A stretch of 44,874 nucleotides of DNA from positions 1 to 44,874 of the forward strand of contig CANPBB010000009.1 in the NCBI GenBank assembly GCA_947572235.1, given 5' to 3'. Positions within the stretch are counted from its first letter, which is position 1. Each line of letters starts with the position of its first letter. Positions 25,034 through 34,195 of the stretch are shown in pieces. The notes beneath the pieces were generated by a model. The model did not search any database, had not been told where the DNA came from, and was given only the letters and a program-made list of their open reading frames with translations. The DNA is from an uncultured Clostridia bacterium. GTDB lineage: Bacteria > Bacillota > Clostridia > Oscillospirales > Oscillospiraceae. The translations under genes and the position numbers were made by a program.

Positions 25034-25405
25034 ATGGATGTCCTCTCCCTGCTGGGTGCGCTGCTGGTCATTGTGCTGGTGCTGGGGGGGAGCTACTTCT
25101 TCACCCGCTGGGCCGGCACACGCCTGAACGGCGGACTGCTCCCCCATGGGGGGGGCAGTCGGATGCGCATTCTGGACCGGATCTCCATAGGGAGGGACCA
25201 GCAGCTGCTGGTGGTTCAGGCAGGCGGGCGCTATCTCCTTTTAGGCAGCTCCGCCGACCGCCTGACACTTCTGACGGAGCTCACCGCGGAGGAGGGAGCC
25301 CAGTGGCAACCCCCTCCCTCGGACACCTCCCAGAGCCGGAAGGCGCCGGACTTCGGCGCTCTGCTCCAAAAGCTGCGGGAGAAGAATACAGACGAGAAGA
25401 GGTGA
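25034..25405 (+). CDS. fliO: Flagellar biosynthesis protein FliO (FliZ)
   Basis: A 123-residue FliO. It has one N-terminal membrane helix (LSLLGALLVIVLVLGGSYFFTRW, about 4-26), then a short cytoplasmic domain with ILDRISIGRDQQLLVVQAGGRYLLLG, which is the family hallmark. FliO helps assemble the FliP ring of the export gate. The gene is in the same reading frame as fliP, with a single TGA between them. Confidence 0.9.
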   Translation: MDVLSLLGALLVIVLVLGGSYFFTRWAGTRLNGGLLPHGGGSRMRILDRISIGRDQQLLVVQAGGRYLLLGSSADRLTLLTELTAEEGAQWQPPPSDTSQSRKAPDFGALLQKLREKNTDEKR

Positions 25406-25450
25406 GGGATCATACCAACCGACGCAATTATCAATGTAAACGGCGGCGCC

Positions 25451-26080
25451 GTGCAGACGCTGGACATTTTGCTGCTTACCACGGTGCTGGCACTGCTGCC
25501 CTCCTTGGTGGTCTTGATGACCTCCTTCACCCGGTACATCGTGGTTTTCTCCTTCCTGCGCACAGCCATGGGTACCCAGCAGACCCCCCCCAACATGGTC
25601 CTGGTGGGCATGGCACTGATCCTAACACTTTTCACCATGTCCCCTGCCCTCTCAGAGATCCAGACGGAGGCCTATGACCCCTATGTCGCCGAGGAGATCA
25701 CACAGGAGGAGTTCTTCGCACGGGCCCAAGTCCCTCTGAAGCGGTTTATGCTCCGTCAGACCTCTGTCTCCAGTGTGGAGCTCTACTGCAACATGGCCGG
25801 GGAGGAGATGCCCCCCACCGAGGAGGCGGCGGTGGAACTGCCGCTGCGGGTGATTATGCCCGCTTTTGTCACCACGGAGCTGAAGCGGGCCTTCGAGATC
25901 GGCTTTTTGCTCTATATCCCCTTCATGCTCATTGATATCGTGGTCTCTTCCACCCTTATGAGCATGGGCATGATCATGCTGCCCCCCTCGATGATTTCCA
26001 CTCCCTTCAAAATCCTGCTGTTCATCCTCTTGGACGGATGGCAGCTGCTCTTCTCCACCCTTGTACTGGGGTTCCGATAA
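25451..26080 (+). CDS. fliP: Flagellar export gate protein FliP
   Basis: A 209-residue FliP from the first canonical start (GTG 25451). Family signatures are LPSLVVLMTSFTRYIVVFSFLRTAMG, ELKRAFEIGFLLYIPFMLIDIVVSSTLMSMGM and FKILLFILLDGWQLL. With FliQ and FliR it forms the export gate core. The start is doubtful. The GTG has no good ribosome binding site, and residues that look like normal FliP N-terminus (AIINVNGGA) are encoded just upstream in frame. The only good site (AGAGGTGAGGG, 25398-25408) is followed at proper distance by ATA 25412, in frame. The true protein may be 13 residues longer. Confidence 0.92.
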   Translation: MQTLDILLLTTVLALLPSLVVLMTSFTRYIVVFSFLRTAMGTQQTPPNMVLVGMALILTLFTMSPALSEIQTEAYDPYVAEEITQEEFFARAQVPLKRFMLRQTSVSSVELYCNMAGEEMPPTEEAAVELPLRVIMPAFVTTELKRAFEIGFLLYIPFMLIDIVVSSTLMSMGMIMLPPSMISTPFKILLFILLDGWQLLFSTLVLGFR

Positions 26081-26094
26081 GGAGGCTGTGAACA

Positions 26095-26355
26095 ATGGAT
26101 ACGACACAGATCACAGAGCTCCTGAGGGAGGGCGTGTGGGTTGCCATCAAGCTGGGCGGCCCCATGCTGGTCCTCAGTATGGTGGTGGGCGTGCTGATCG
26201 CCATCTTTCAGGCGGTGACACAGATCCACGAGCAGACTCTCTCCTTCATCCTCAAGCTGATTGTGGTGGTTTTGGTGTGCCTCGTCGGCGGCAACTGGAT
26301 GATGACAACCCTTTTGGACTACACCCGAAACCTGTTTACCCTGATGCGCGGCTGA
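26095..26355 (+). CDS. fliQ: Flagellar export gate protein FliQ
   Basis: An 86-residue protein with two membrane helices (GGPMLVLSMVVGVLIAIFQAVTQI and FILKLIVVVLVCLVGGNWMM), the standard FliQ size and pattern. AAGGAGG precedes the ATG. It packs around the FliP-FliR gate. Confidence 0.95.
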   Translation: MDTTQITELLREGVWVAIKLGGPMLVLSMVVGVLIAIFQAVTQIHEQTLSFILKLIVVVLVCLVGGNWMMTTLLDYTRNLFTLMRG

Positions 26356-26392
26356 CGGCCTCCCCCGGCGCCGCCAAAGAGGAGGCGCGTCT

Positions 26393-27160
26393 ATGCTGGA
26401 CTGGGAGGCAGTAAACCTGTTCATGATGATCCTCTCCCGGATGAGCGGCTTCGTCCTCTTCAATCCCATGCTGGGGCGGCGGGGCGTCCCGGGGGTGGTG
26501 AAGGCCGGCTTGGTCCTGCTCCTGACGGTGACGGTGTTCTACATGTCCCCGCCGGCGCCGGCCGTACCCGGTGTGCTGCTCCAGCTGCTGCTTATGCTCC
26601 TGCTGGAGATGGCTGTGGGCTACTTTTTGGGACTTGTGGTGAATATCTTCTTCTACATCCCCATTATGGCCGGCGAGATTATTGACACCCAGATGGGTAT
26701 GTCTATGGGCAAGACCTATGATCCGGGCAGTCAGGTCTCCCTCTCCGTCACCTCCACGCTTCTCAATGTGCTGATGACCCTGCTGTTTTTCGCGGCCAAC
26801 GGCCACCACACGCTGCTGCGGATCTTCCTCCTCTCCGGCGATGCCATTCCCTTTGGGATGGTAAGCTTGGGAACGGCACTCTACAGCACCATTGTGGAGC
26901 TGTTTATCCACTGTACGATTCTCTCCATCAAGCTCTGTATGCCCATTCTGGCGGCGGAGCTCCTTGGACAGGTGGGGATGGGCATTCTTATGAAGGCCAT
27001 CCCTCAAATCAACGTTTTCGCTATCAACATTGAGCTGAAGGTGATCATCGGACTGTCCTTAGTGCTCATCTTCATGGTCCCCTTCAGCGAGTACCTCTTG
27101 GAGGCGGAAGCCGCCATGCTGCAATCACTCCAGCGGCTTTTGCCCCTTATGGGTTCATAG
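26393..27160 (+). CDS. fliR: Flagellar export gate protein FliR
   Basis: A 255-residue membrane protein with about six helices. FliR signatures include MILSRMSGFVLFNPMLG and GEIIDTQMGMSMGKTYDP. It is the single-copy gate subunit next to FlhB. AGAGGAGG lies well before the ATG. Confidence 0.95.
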   Translation: MLDWEAVNLFMMILSRMSGFVLFNPMLGRRGVPGVVKAGLVLLLTVTVFYMSPPAPAVPGVLLQLLLMLLLEMAVGYFLGLVVNIFFYIPIMAGEIIDTQMGMSMGKTYDPGSQVSLSVTSTLLNVLMTLLFFAANGHHTLLRIFLLSGDAIPFGMVSLGTALYSTIVELFIHCTILSIKLCMPILAAELLGQVGMGILMKAIPQINVFAINIELKVIIGLSLVLIFMVPFSEYLLEAEAAMLQSLQRLLPLMGS

Positions 27161-27214
27161 GGAGCCGCCTCCCTCTTCTCCAAGAAGCACGGCCGGTAAA
27201 GGGGGGATCACAGT

Positions 27215-28276
27215 ATGCCCGGCGACTCCAAAACTGAAAAAGCGACACCAAAAAGACGGCGAGACGAGCGAAAGAAAGGTAACGTCCTTATGAGCAAGGA
27301 CGCCGTCGCCGTGGCCACGCTGTTAGGCAGCCTCTTGATGGTCCGGGTGATGGCTGGCCCATTTTTAGAGCAGATCCGCCAGTTCTTCCAGTTCTGCTTT
27401 GCCAGCATCCGCACCGGAGAGACAGGGATGATCGAAACCCTCTTCGGACAGATCTTCAAGCAGGGGCTCAAGACCTACCTCTTTATGGCCGGCCCCTTCC
27501 TCTTGGTCACCGCACTGCTGGCCATCTCCGTAACTTTCTTCCAGACTAAACTTCTTTTCTCTACCGAGGCTATCAAGCCCAAATTCAACCGCATCAGCCC
27601 TCTGCAGGGCTTCAAGCGGCTTTTTTCCCTACGCTCTATTGTGGAGGCCTTTAAGGGCATCCTGAAGATCTCCATTCTGCTCTATATCATCTACGACTAC
27701 TTCACCTCCACCGCGGTCGGCTTCTCCCGCTTTCTCCTCATGGACCTGCGGGCCTCCTGCTCCATCCTATTCCAGGACGCCTTCACCTTGGTGCTGCGTA
27801 TTGCCGTAGCCTTCACCGTTCTGGCCTTCTTCGACTACCTCTATCAGTGGTGGGACTATGAGCGGCAGCTGAAGATGTCCAAACAGGAGATCAAGGAGGA
27901 ATATAAGCAGACTGAGGGCGATCCCCAAGTGAAGGGCAAGATCAAGGAGATTCAGCGCCGGCGGGCCCAGCAGCGTATGATGCAGCAGGTGCCCGGCGCC
28001 GATGTGGTCATCCGTAACCCCACCCACTTTGCTGTAGCCCTGCGCTATAACCCCGATCAGGACAACGCCCCGGTGGTTCTGGCCAAGGGCGTGGACGAGT
28101 TGGCCCTGCGCATTGTCAAGGTGGCCGAGGAGCACAACATCGCCACGGTGGAAAATGTCCCCTTGGCCCATGCGCTCTATGACTCCACCGACTTAAACCG
28201 AGAAATTCCCCCGGAACTCTACGGCGCTGTGGCCGAGGTTCTGGTCTATGTATTGAGATTGAACCGGCCCAAGTAA
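27215..28276 (+). CDS. flhB: Export specificity switch protein FlhB
   Basis: A 353-residue FlhB. It has a basic N-terminus (KTEKATPKRRRDERKKGNV), four membrane helices, then the cytoplasmic domain with the self-cleavage motif N268-P269-T270-H271 in VVIRNPTHFAVALRY. Cleavage and contact with FliK switch export from hook to filament proteins. GGGGGGATC precedes the ATG. Confidence 0.97.
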   Translation: MPGDSKTEKATPKRRRDERKKGNVLMSKDAVAVATLLGSLLMVRVMAGPFLEQIRQFFQFCFASIRTGETGMIETLFGQIFKQGLKTYLFMAGPFLLVTALLAISVTFFQTKLLFSTEAIKPKFNRISPLQGFKRLFSLRSIVEAFKGILKISILLYIIYDYFTSTAVGFSRFLLMDLRASCSILFQDAFTLVLRIAVAFTVLAFFDYLYQWWDYERQLKMSKQEIKEEYKQTEGDPQVKGKIKEIQRRRAQQRMMQQVPGADVVIRNPTHFAVALRYNPDQDNAPVVLAKGVDELALRIVKVAEEHNIATVENVPLAHALYDSTDLNREIPPELYGAVAEVLVYVLRLNRPK

Positions 28277-28324
28277 GCGGCTGCGTCCCTTGTCTCTGCA
28301 ACACACTCAGAAAGGATGGCCCCA

Positions 28325-30427
28325 ATGAGACGACTTCTCCAAAACAGCATCGCCCTCTTGGTGGTGGTCATCGTCCTCTTCCTCGTGATCCCCATCCCCC
28401 CCTTCCTGCTGGATCTGCTTTTGATCATCAACATCTCCCTGTCCATTCTGATTTTGATGATCACCATGACCATCGCGGACGCGCAGGAGTTCTCCATCTT
28501 TCCCTCGCTGCTGCTGATCACCACGCTGTTCCGCTTGGGGCTAAACGTCTCCACCACTCGGCAGATCTTGGGTGAGGCCGGCGGCAACAGTACCGTGATC
28601 AACGCCTTCGGCCACCTGATCACCAGCGGCAACATCGTCTTGGGCGTGATCATCTTCCTGATCATCGTCCTAGTGCAGTTTATCGTCATCACCAAAGGCG
28701 CCGAGCGTGTCTCCGAGGTGGCGGCCCGGTTCACCTTGGACGCCATGCCCGGTAAGCAGATGGCCATTGACGCCGACCTCAGCTCGGGCCTGATCAACGA
28801 GCAGCAGGCCCGGGAGCGCCGGGCCAAGATCCAGAAGGACGCCGACTTCTACGGCGCCATGGACGGCGCCACCAAGATCGTCAAGGGCGACTCCATCATG
28901 GGCCTCATCATCACCGCCGTCAACTTTATCGGCGGACTGATCATCGGCTCTGTCAACGGCGTGCAGAACGTGCTGGAGGTCTACTCCATCGCCACCATCG
29001 GCGACGGCTTGGTCTCCCAGCTCCCCGCCCTGATGATCTCCACCGCCACGGGCATGATCGTCACCCGCTCCGTCTCCGACGGCAGCCTGAATAACGACGT
29101 GATCACCCAGTTTAAGAACCAGCCCCGGGCTATCACCAGCGGCGGCGTGGTGATCTTCCTCTTGGGTCTCATCCCCGGCACGCCCCACCTGCCCCTGATT
29201 CTCGTGGGTTCCGGCTTAGGCGCCGGCGGCTATGTGATGCTCCGCCGTCTCAGCCGCCAGCGGGCGGAGGAGGAGGCCATGGCTGTGGAGCAGCAGGCCG
29301 CCCCAGAGGCCGAGGCCATGCCCAGCGAGACCGACTACTACAAGGACATCAACAACGTCTACAGCCTCCTGACGGTGGATCCCATCGAGATGGAGTTTGG
29401 ATACAGCTTGATCCCCTTGGTGGACGAGAACAGCGGCGGCAAGCTGATCAGCCGCATTGTCATCTTCCGCCGGCAGTATGCACAGGATATGGGCTTTGTC
29501 ATCCCCTCTATCCGTCTCCACGACTCCTCCGCCTTGGGAACCAACCAGTACATTGTCAAAATCAAAGGCGAAGAGGTAGCCCGTGGCGAGATTTTGGTGG
29601 ACTACTATTTGGCCTTGGAACCGGCCAACCCCGCCGGGGAGATCGACGGTATCGAGACGGTGGAGCCGGCCTACGGCATTCCCTCCCGGTGGATTCTGCC
29701 GGAGAACAAGGAGATGGCCGAGATCTACGGCTATACCGTTATCGACCCCCTCAGCGTTATGCAGACCCACCTCAGCGAGGTGATCCGCCGCCACGCCTAC
29801 GAGCTTCTGGGCCGGTCGGAGGTAATCCAGCTGGTGGAAAACCTCAAGCGTACCTCCCCCGAGCTGGTGGAGGAGGTCATCCCCAACTACCTCTCCTACG
29901 CCAACTTGGAGCGTATCCTCCGCGGCCTCTTGAAGGAGGGCATCCCCATCCGGGATCTGGCCACCATCTTGGAGACCGCTATGGAAGCGCTGATGAACAC
30001 CAAGGACTTGGATATGGTCACAGAGAATATCCGCGTGGCCCTCAGCCGCACCATTACCCGCCGCTTCTGCGAGCATGGCCAGCTTCGGGTGGTCACGCTG
30101 GAGGCGGAGGTGGAGAAACGGATCATCGCCTCCCTCAGCAAAAACGAACAGGGCATCTACTTGGCAATGGGTCCGGATTTGATGCAGCAGATCATCTCCC
30201 AGCTGGGGGATTTCATGAAGAAGTTCAACGACCTCAGTCAGACCCCCATTGTCCTCACCAGTCAGGTCATCCGTGTCTATCTCAGCCGGATGCTTGCCCA
30301 GTTCTACCCAGGGCTCTATGTGCTGTCCTTTAACGAGATCACCAGCGACGTGCAGATCCAGTCCCTTGGCAACGTGACCATCCCCCATGAGTCCCGACGT
30401 TCCGAGAGGCAGGTGGCGGCGGTATGA
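28325..30427 (+). CDS. flhA: Flagellar export gate protein FlhA
   Basis: A 700-residue FlhA. About eight N-terminal membrane segments are visible, with the family's [26 protein letters not shown] and the cytoplasmic FHIPEP-type loop region ([23 protein letters not shown]). The C-terminal domain docks chaperone-substrate complexes. I use ATG 28325; an ATG nine bases upstream (28316) is too close to the AGAAAGG site. The last four bases (ATGA) overlap the fliA start. flhF and flhG, which often come next in related clusters, are absent. Confidence 0.96.
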   Translation: MRRLLQNSIALLVVVIVLFLVIPIPPFLLDLLLIINISLSILILMITMTIADAQEFSIFPSLLLITTLFRLGLNVSTTRQILGEAGGNSTVINAFGHLITSGNIVLGVIIFLIIVLVQFIVITKGAERVSEVAARFTLDAMPGKQMAIDADLSSGLINEQQARERRAKIQKDADFYGAMDGATKIVKGDSIMGLIITAVNFIGGLIIGSVNGVQNVLEVYSIATIGDGLVSQLPALMISTATGMIVTRSVSDGSLNNDVITQFKNQPRAITSGGVVIFLLGLIPGTPHLPLILVGSGLGAGGYVMLRRLSRQRAEEEAMAVEQQAAPEAEAMPSETDYYKDINNVYSLLTVDPIEMEFGYSLIPLVDENSGGKLISRIVIFRRQYAQDMGFVIPSIRLHDSSALGTNQYIVKIKGEEVARGEILVDYYLALEPANPAGEIDGIETVEPAYGIPSRWILPENKEMAEIYGYTVIDPLSVMQTHLSEVIRRHAYELLGRSEVIQLVENLKRTSPELVEEVIPNYLSYANLERILRGLLKEGIPIRDLATILETAMEALMNTKDLDMVTENIRVALSRTITRRFCEHGQLRVVTLEAEVEKRIIASLSKNEQGIYLAMGPDLMQQIISQLGDFMKKFNDLSQTPIVLTSQVIRVYLSRMLAQFYPGLYVLSFNEITSDVQIQSLGNVTIPHESRRSERQVAAV

Positions 30428-31236
30428 CGGAGCGCTCCTCCGCCGCCGCGGCGCGGCCCTACACCGAATCAGAGATCGAGGCCATGACCACCGAGGAGCT
30501 GCTCCTCACCTACAAGCAGACCCATCAGGAGGAGCTGAAATGGCCCTTGGTCCTGCGCTATGTGGGCTTGGTGCGGAGCATCGCCCTTCAAGTCCGCGGT
30601 GTCTACAGCTCCTTTGCCCAAGTGGACGACATCATCAACGAGGGTGTCTTGGCCTTAGTGGGCGCGGTGGACAAATTTGACTTGGAGAAGGGCGTCAAGT
30701 TTGAGACCTACGTCTCCAAGCGCATCCGGGGAGCCGTCATCGACTTGGCCCGCCGGCAGGACTGGGTTCCCCGCAGCGTGCGGCGGAAGGCCCGGGAGAT
30801 CGACCAAGTGAGCAACGAGCTCTTCGCCGAACTGGGGCGCTACCCCTCCGACGAGGAGATGACCGCCCGCTTGGGAATCACCGTGGACCAGTACCAAGAG
30901 GACCTTGCCAACTCCTCGCTGTGCAACATCCTCTCCTTGGACTCCCTCTTTGAGGACCGGGAGAAAAACAGCGCCGACGTGGCCGACAGCGACAGCTTCA
31001 GCCGCCCGGAGGAGTCCCTTATGCGGCAGGAGCTCTTGGAGACGCTGACCCAAGGCGTCGCCTCCCTGCGGGAGAATGAGCAGCTGGTGGTATCCCTCTA
31101 CTACCAGAAAAACCTGAGCATGAAGGAGATCGCCCAAGTGCTGGAGGTCAGCGAGCCGCGGATCTCCCAGATCCACTCCCGGGCTATCCAGAAGCTGAGA
31201 ACCTATATGAAGCAGTACATGACCGGGGGGCGCTGA
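30424..31236 (+). CDS. fliA: Flagellar sigma factor sigma-28 (FliA/SigD/WhiG type)
   Basis: A 270-residue sigma factor. Region 2 appears as [20 protein letters not shown] and [32 protein letters not shown]; region 3 follows; region 4 has the helix-turn-helix [29 protein letters not shown]. It transcribes late genes and is held by FlgM. The gene overlaps flhA by four bases. Its likely target promoters here are at 1263-1290 and perhaps 39306-39332. Confidence 0.96.
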   Translation: MTERSSAAAARPYTESEIEAMTTEELLLTYKQTHQEELKWPLVLRYVGLVRSIALQVRGVYSSFAQVDDIINEGVLALVGAVDKFDLEKGVKFETYVSKRIRGAVIDLARRQDWVPRSVRRKAREIDQVSNELFAELGRYPSDEEMTARLGITVDQYQEDLANSSLCNILSLDSLFEDREKNSADVADSDSFSRPEESLMRQELLETLTQGVASLRENEQLVVSLYYQKNLSMKEIAQVLEVSEPRISQIHSRAIQKLRTYMKQYMTGGR

Positions 31237-31265
31237 GTCCCCCGTGACGAGAGGAGAATCCAACG

Positions 31266-32018
31266 ATGTTCAAAGGGTTTTACAACCTGACCTCAGGCAT
31301 GGTGTCCCACGGCCGGCGCTTGGATGTGGTGGCCAACAACATGACCAACGTCTCCACCCCCGGCTATAAGGCGGAGCTGTACACCGACAGCACCTTTCGG
31401 GACGTGATGATCAGCCGCATCGGCAATTTGGATAAGCGGGCCCCGGCGGAGCTGGGGACCAACATGAGCTATATTTTAGCCCCCAGCCAGTTTTACACCG
31501 ACTACACCGACGGCACCTATGAGGAGACCGGCCTGCCCTTGGACTTTGCCATTCAGGGGGAGGGCTTCTTCGGCATCCAGCAGGAGGACGGCGTGGTCTA
31601 TACCCGCAACGGCAGCTTCACACTGGATGAGCAGGGTTATCTCTGCTTCTCCGGCTTCGGCCGTGTCTTGGGGAGCGACGGGGCGCCCATCCAGTTCTCC
31701 ACCGACAACATCACCGTGGACACCGCCGGCAACATCACCACCAAGGACGGCGGCTACGTGGGCCAGATCGGCGTCTTTGCCTTCGAGGACAACGGCGCTT
31801 TGGAGCGCAATGACTACGGCTTCTTCACCGGCGAGGGCGCCCAGCCCAATACCGATGTGACCATCTACAACAAGATGGTGGAGCGCTCCAATGTGGAGCT
31901 GGTCCGGGAGATGGTGGCCATGATGACCACCCAGCGGGCCCTTCAGAGCGCCGCGCAGATGTCCAAGATCTACGACCAAGTGATCATGAAGGCCACCACA
32001 GAGCTGGGCCGCCTGTAA
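31266..32018 (+). CDS. flgF: Flagellar basal-body rod protein, FlgF/FlgG type (FlhO-like)
   Basis: A 250-residue distal-rod-family protein. The motif RLDVVANNMTNVSTPGYKAE is at about 18-37, the D1 sequence IQGEGFFGIQ about 95-104, and the C-terminal helix reads ERSNVELVREMVAMMTTQRALQSAAQ. The ending (ATTELGRL) favours FlgF over FlgG, but the two are hard to tell apart in Firmicutes. AGAGGAG precedes the ATG. Confidence 0.85.
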   Translation: MFKGFYNLTSGMVSHGRRLDVVANNMTNVSTPGYKAELYTDSTFRDVMISRIGNLDKRAPAELGTNMSYILAPSQFYTDYTDGTYEETGLPLDFAIQGEGFFGIQQEDGVVYTRNGSFTLDEQGYLCFSGFGRVLGSDGAPIQFSTDNITVDTAGNITTKDGGYVGQIGVFAFEDNGALERNDYGFFTGEGAQPNTDVTIYNKMVERSNVELVREMVAMMTTQRALQSAAQMSKIYDQVIMKATTELGRL

Positions 32019-32107
32019 TCAGTCCCCCTCCCTGCGCCGCACATTCGGCGGCGGGGTAACGTGTATCCATAAACCGGGGCCATCGCCCCAAGAGAGGAAG
32101 CGAAGCA

Positions 32108-32887
32108 ATGAACATGTCGTTCTATACCGCCTCTGTAGGCGCTATGATGCAGCAGCGGCGCATGAATGTGCAGGCCAACAACATCGCCAACGTCAACCAC
32201 TATGGCTTCAAGGCGGAGAAGGCCTCCTTCTCCCAGCTGATGTACCGGGATGTCATCGGCATCGACGAGGCGGAGCTGCCCAAGGGCACCGGCACCCGGA
32301 TCGAAAAGACCGCCACGGACTTCTCCTCCAGCGGCTACTTTGACACCGGCTACCTCTTCGACTACGCCATTGTGGGGGACGGCTTTTTCGCCCTCTATGA
32401 TCCGAAGAACGGGGAGATCTCCTTCACCCGGGACGGCTCCTTCTCCATGTCCCAGTTCTTCACCACCCCCGCCCAGCCCGAGGAGCCGGAGATCGACCCG
32501 GTCACCGGCGAGGCCATCCCGTCTGAGCCGGAGGAGGTCTGGCGCCTCAGCGACAACTACGGGCGATTTGTTCTCGACAGCCAAGGCGGCTTCATTGAGA
32601 TCGACCCAGAGCACAAGGATGCTACCTTGGACGTAGGCGTCTTTGACTACGCCATCCACGACGGCATGCGCCACGCCGAAGCCGCCCGCTTCCTCCCCAC
32701 CGAGAAGAACGGCGCGCTGTACTTGGGCACCGGCGAGGCCAAGCGCGGCATGATCGAGCTCTCCAATGTGGACCTTGCCCAAGAGTTTATTAAAGTCATC
32801 GAGTCCCAGCGGGCCTACAGCTATGCGCTGAAGATGTGCATGACCAGCGACGAAATTGAAACCACCATCAATGGCCTGCGGAGCTAA
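32108..32887 (+). CDS. flgG: Flagellar basal-body rod protein, FlgG/FlgF type (FlhP-like)
   Basis: A 259-residue rod-family protein with MNVQANNIANVNHYGFKAEK at about 18-37, IVGDGFFALYD and the C-terminal LSNVDLAQEFIKVIESQRAYSYALKM. An acidic Pro-rich insert lies in the middle (about 122-140, EEPEIDPVTGEAIPSEPEE). It is probably the partner rod subunit to the preceding gene. GAGAGGAAG precedes the ATG. Confidence 0.83.
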   Translation: MNMSFYTASVGAMMQQRRMNVQANNIANVNHYGFKAEKASFSQLMYRDVIGIDEAELPKGTGTRIEKTATDFSSSGYFDTGYLFDYAIVGDGFFALYDPKNGEISFTRDGSFSMSQFFTTPAQPEEPEIDPVTGEAIPSEPEEVWRLSDNYGRFVLDSQGGFIEIDPEHKDATLDVGVFDYAIHDGMRHAEAARFLPTEKNGALYLGTGEAKRGMIELSNVDLAQEFIKVIESQRAYSYALKMCMTSDEIETTINGLRS

Positions 32888-32902
32888 TGAAGGAGATGTG
32901 AC

Positions 32903-33529
32903 ATGACAATCAAAAGCTATGACGAGCTGACCTCGCTTGAGATCGACACTCTGCGGGAGATCGGCAGCATCGGCACCGGGAACGCGGCCACCGCCCTTTC
33001 CCAGATCCTCAAGCGGGAGATCCGCATCACGCAGCCCGAGGTGCGCATTATGGGCTATAACGAGGCCATCGAGTGGATCGGCGGCCCGGAGCACGTCACC
33101 GCCGGCGTGCTTGTGAAGATGGGCGGACAGCTCAACGGCATTATGCTCTCCGTGCAGCAGCTGGAATTTGTCAATCTGGTCCTCAGCAGCATGCTGGGCT
33201 GTGAGATTGACTCCTATGAGAACTTGGGGGAGCTGGAGCGCTCCGCCCTTGTGGAGATCGGCAACATTATGATCTCTACCTTTATCAACGCCCTCTCGGG
33301 CCTCGCCGGGGTGGACGTGCAGCTCACCGTTCCGGCCTTCGCTGTGGACATGCAGGGCGCGATTTTGGCCGTCCCCATGGCGGAGTACGGCGGCATGTCC
33401 GACTACCTGATGACAATTGGCGGTAACTTTGTCTTTGAAGGCAAGCAGGTTCCCTGCCACCTCCTGCTGTCTCCTGACCTCCGCTCTCTGAATTTCTTAC
33501 TGGCAAAGCTGGGCGTATCCAATGGATAG
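32903..33529 (+). CDS. cheC: CheY-P phosphatase CheC
   Basis: A 208-residue CheC with two phosphatase helices. The second site is intact (EIGNIMISTFINALS). The first reads EIGSIGTGNAATALS, so the usual ExxN Asn is Ser (E19, S22). CheC removes phosphate from CheY-P and is stimulated by CheD. AAGGAG precedes the ATG. The 3' end overlaps cheD by eight bases. Confidence 0.93.
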   Translation: MTIKSYDELTSLEIDTLREIGSIGTGNAATALSQILKREIRITQPEVRIMGYNEAIEWIGGPEHVTAGVLVKMGGQLNGIMLSVQQLEFVNLVLSSMLGCEIDSYENLGELERSALVEIGNIMISTFINALSGLAGVDVQLTVPAFAVDMQGAILAVPMAEYGGMSDYLMTIGGNFVFEGKQVPCHLLLSPDLRSLNFLLAKLGVSNG

Positions 33530-34007
33530 CAAGCTCACCGTGGGGATTGCGGACATGAAGCTTTTGCAGGGAAGTGGCATCTTGATTACCTACGCATTGG
33601 GTTCCTGCATCGGCCTGTGTTTCCATGACCCCCGTCTGCACTTAGGCGCCCTGCTCCATGTGATGCTGCCGCTGAACATGGAGGCCGGGCGGAAAAACCC
33701 CTTGAAGTACGCGGATACCGGTATCCGCGAGACACTGCGCCAGATGGAGGCCAAGGGCGCCTCCCGCAGCCGGATCACCGTGAAGATTGCCGGCGGTGCC
33801 AAGATGTTTGAGATCGCGGACAAAAACAGCAGCTTGGGCAACATCGGCCAGAGAAATATTGACAGTGTCCACACCATTCTGCGCAAGGAGAACATCAAGC
33901 TCTTGGCGGAGGAGGTGGGCGGCACCGTGGCCCGGACGCTGCTCTTCGACGTGGCCAGCGGCCAGGGCTGTATCCGCTCCTATGGACACAAGGACATCAT
34001 CTTCTGA
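33522..34007 (+). CDS. cheD: Chemoreceptor glutamine deamidase CheD
   Basis: A 161-residue CheD with the catalytic Cys in ALGSCIGLCFHD (C29) and His in LLHVMLP (H46). It deamidates receptors and binds CheC. The coupling by overlap with cheC fits their complex. A 188-base gene-free gap follows, containing short inverted repeats such as GCTGAC-catca-GTCAGC at 34138-34154. Confidence 0.95.
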   Translation: MDSKLTVGIADMKLLQGSGILITYALGSCIGLCFHDPRLHLGALLHVMLPLNMEAGRKNPLKYADTGIRETLRQMEAKGASRSRITVKIAGGAKMFEIADKNSSLGNIGQRNIDSVHTILRKENIKLLAEEVGGTVARTLLFDVASGQGCIRSYGHKDIIF

Positions 34008-34195
34008 ATCCCCTGTCCCCATCTTTGTGAGAATCTAAATCCCATTCACCGGTTTTCCCCTACCGTCCCCCGGTTCCCTCAGCGAGGGGGAGTATTTCCG
34101 CGTAAGCAGGCAGAAATATTCCCGCTCGAACCATTTCGCTGACCATCAGTCAGCAGGATTGGGCAAATACGAAAAGAGAGTGAGGAGTGTCAATC

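Noticed and set aside
31970-33460. Open frame of 496 codons on the minus strand opposite flgG and cheC
   Set aside because: The same kind of antisense shadow; flgG, cheC and their start signals explain the DNA fully.
34035-34063. CTAAA followed 17 bases later by CCCCTAC, upstream of cheV
   Set aside because: The -35 is perfect for sigma-28 but the -10 lacks the GAT core, so I do not list it as a promoter.
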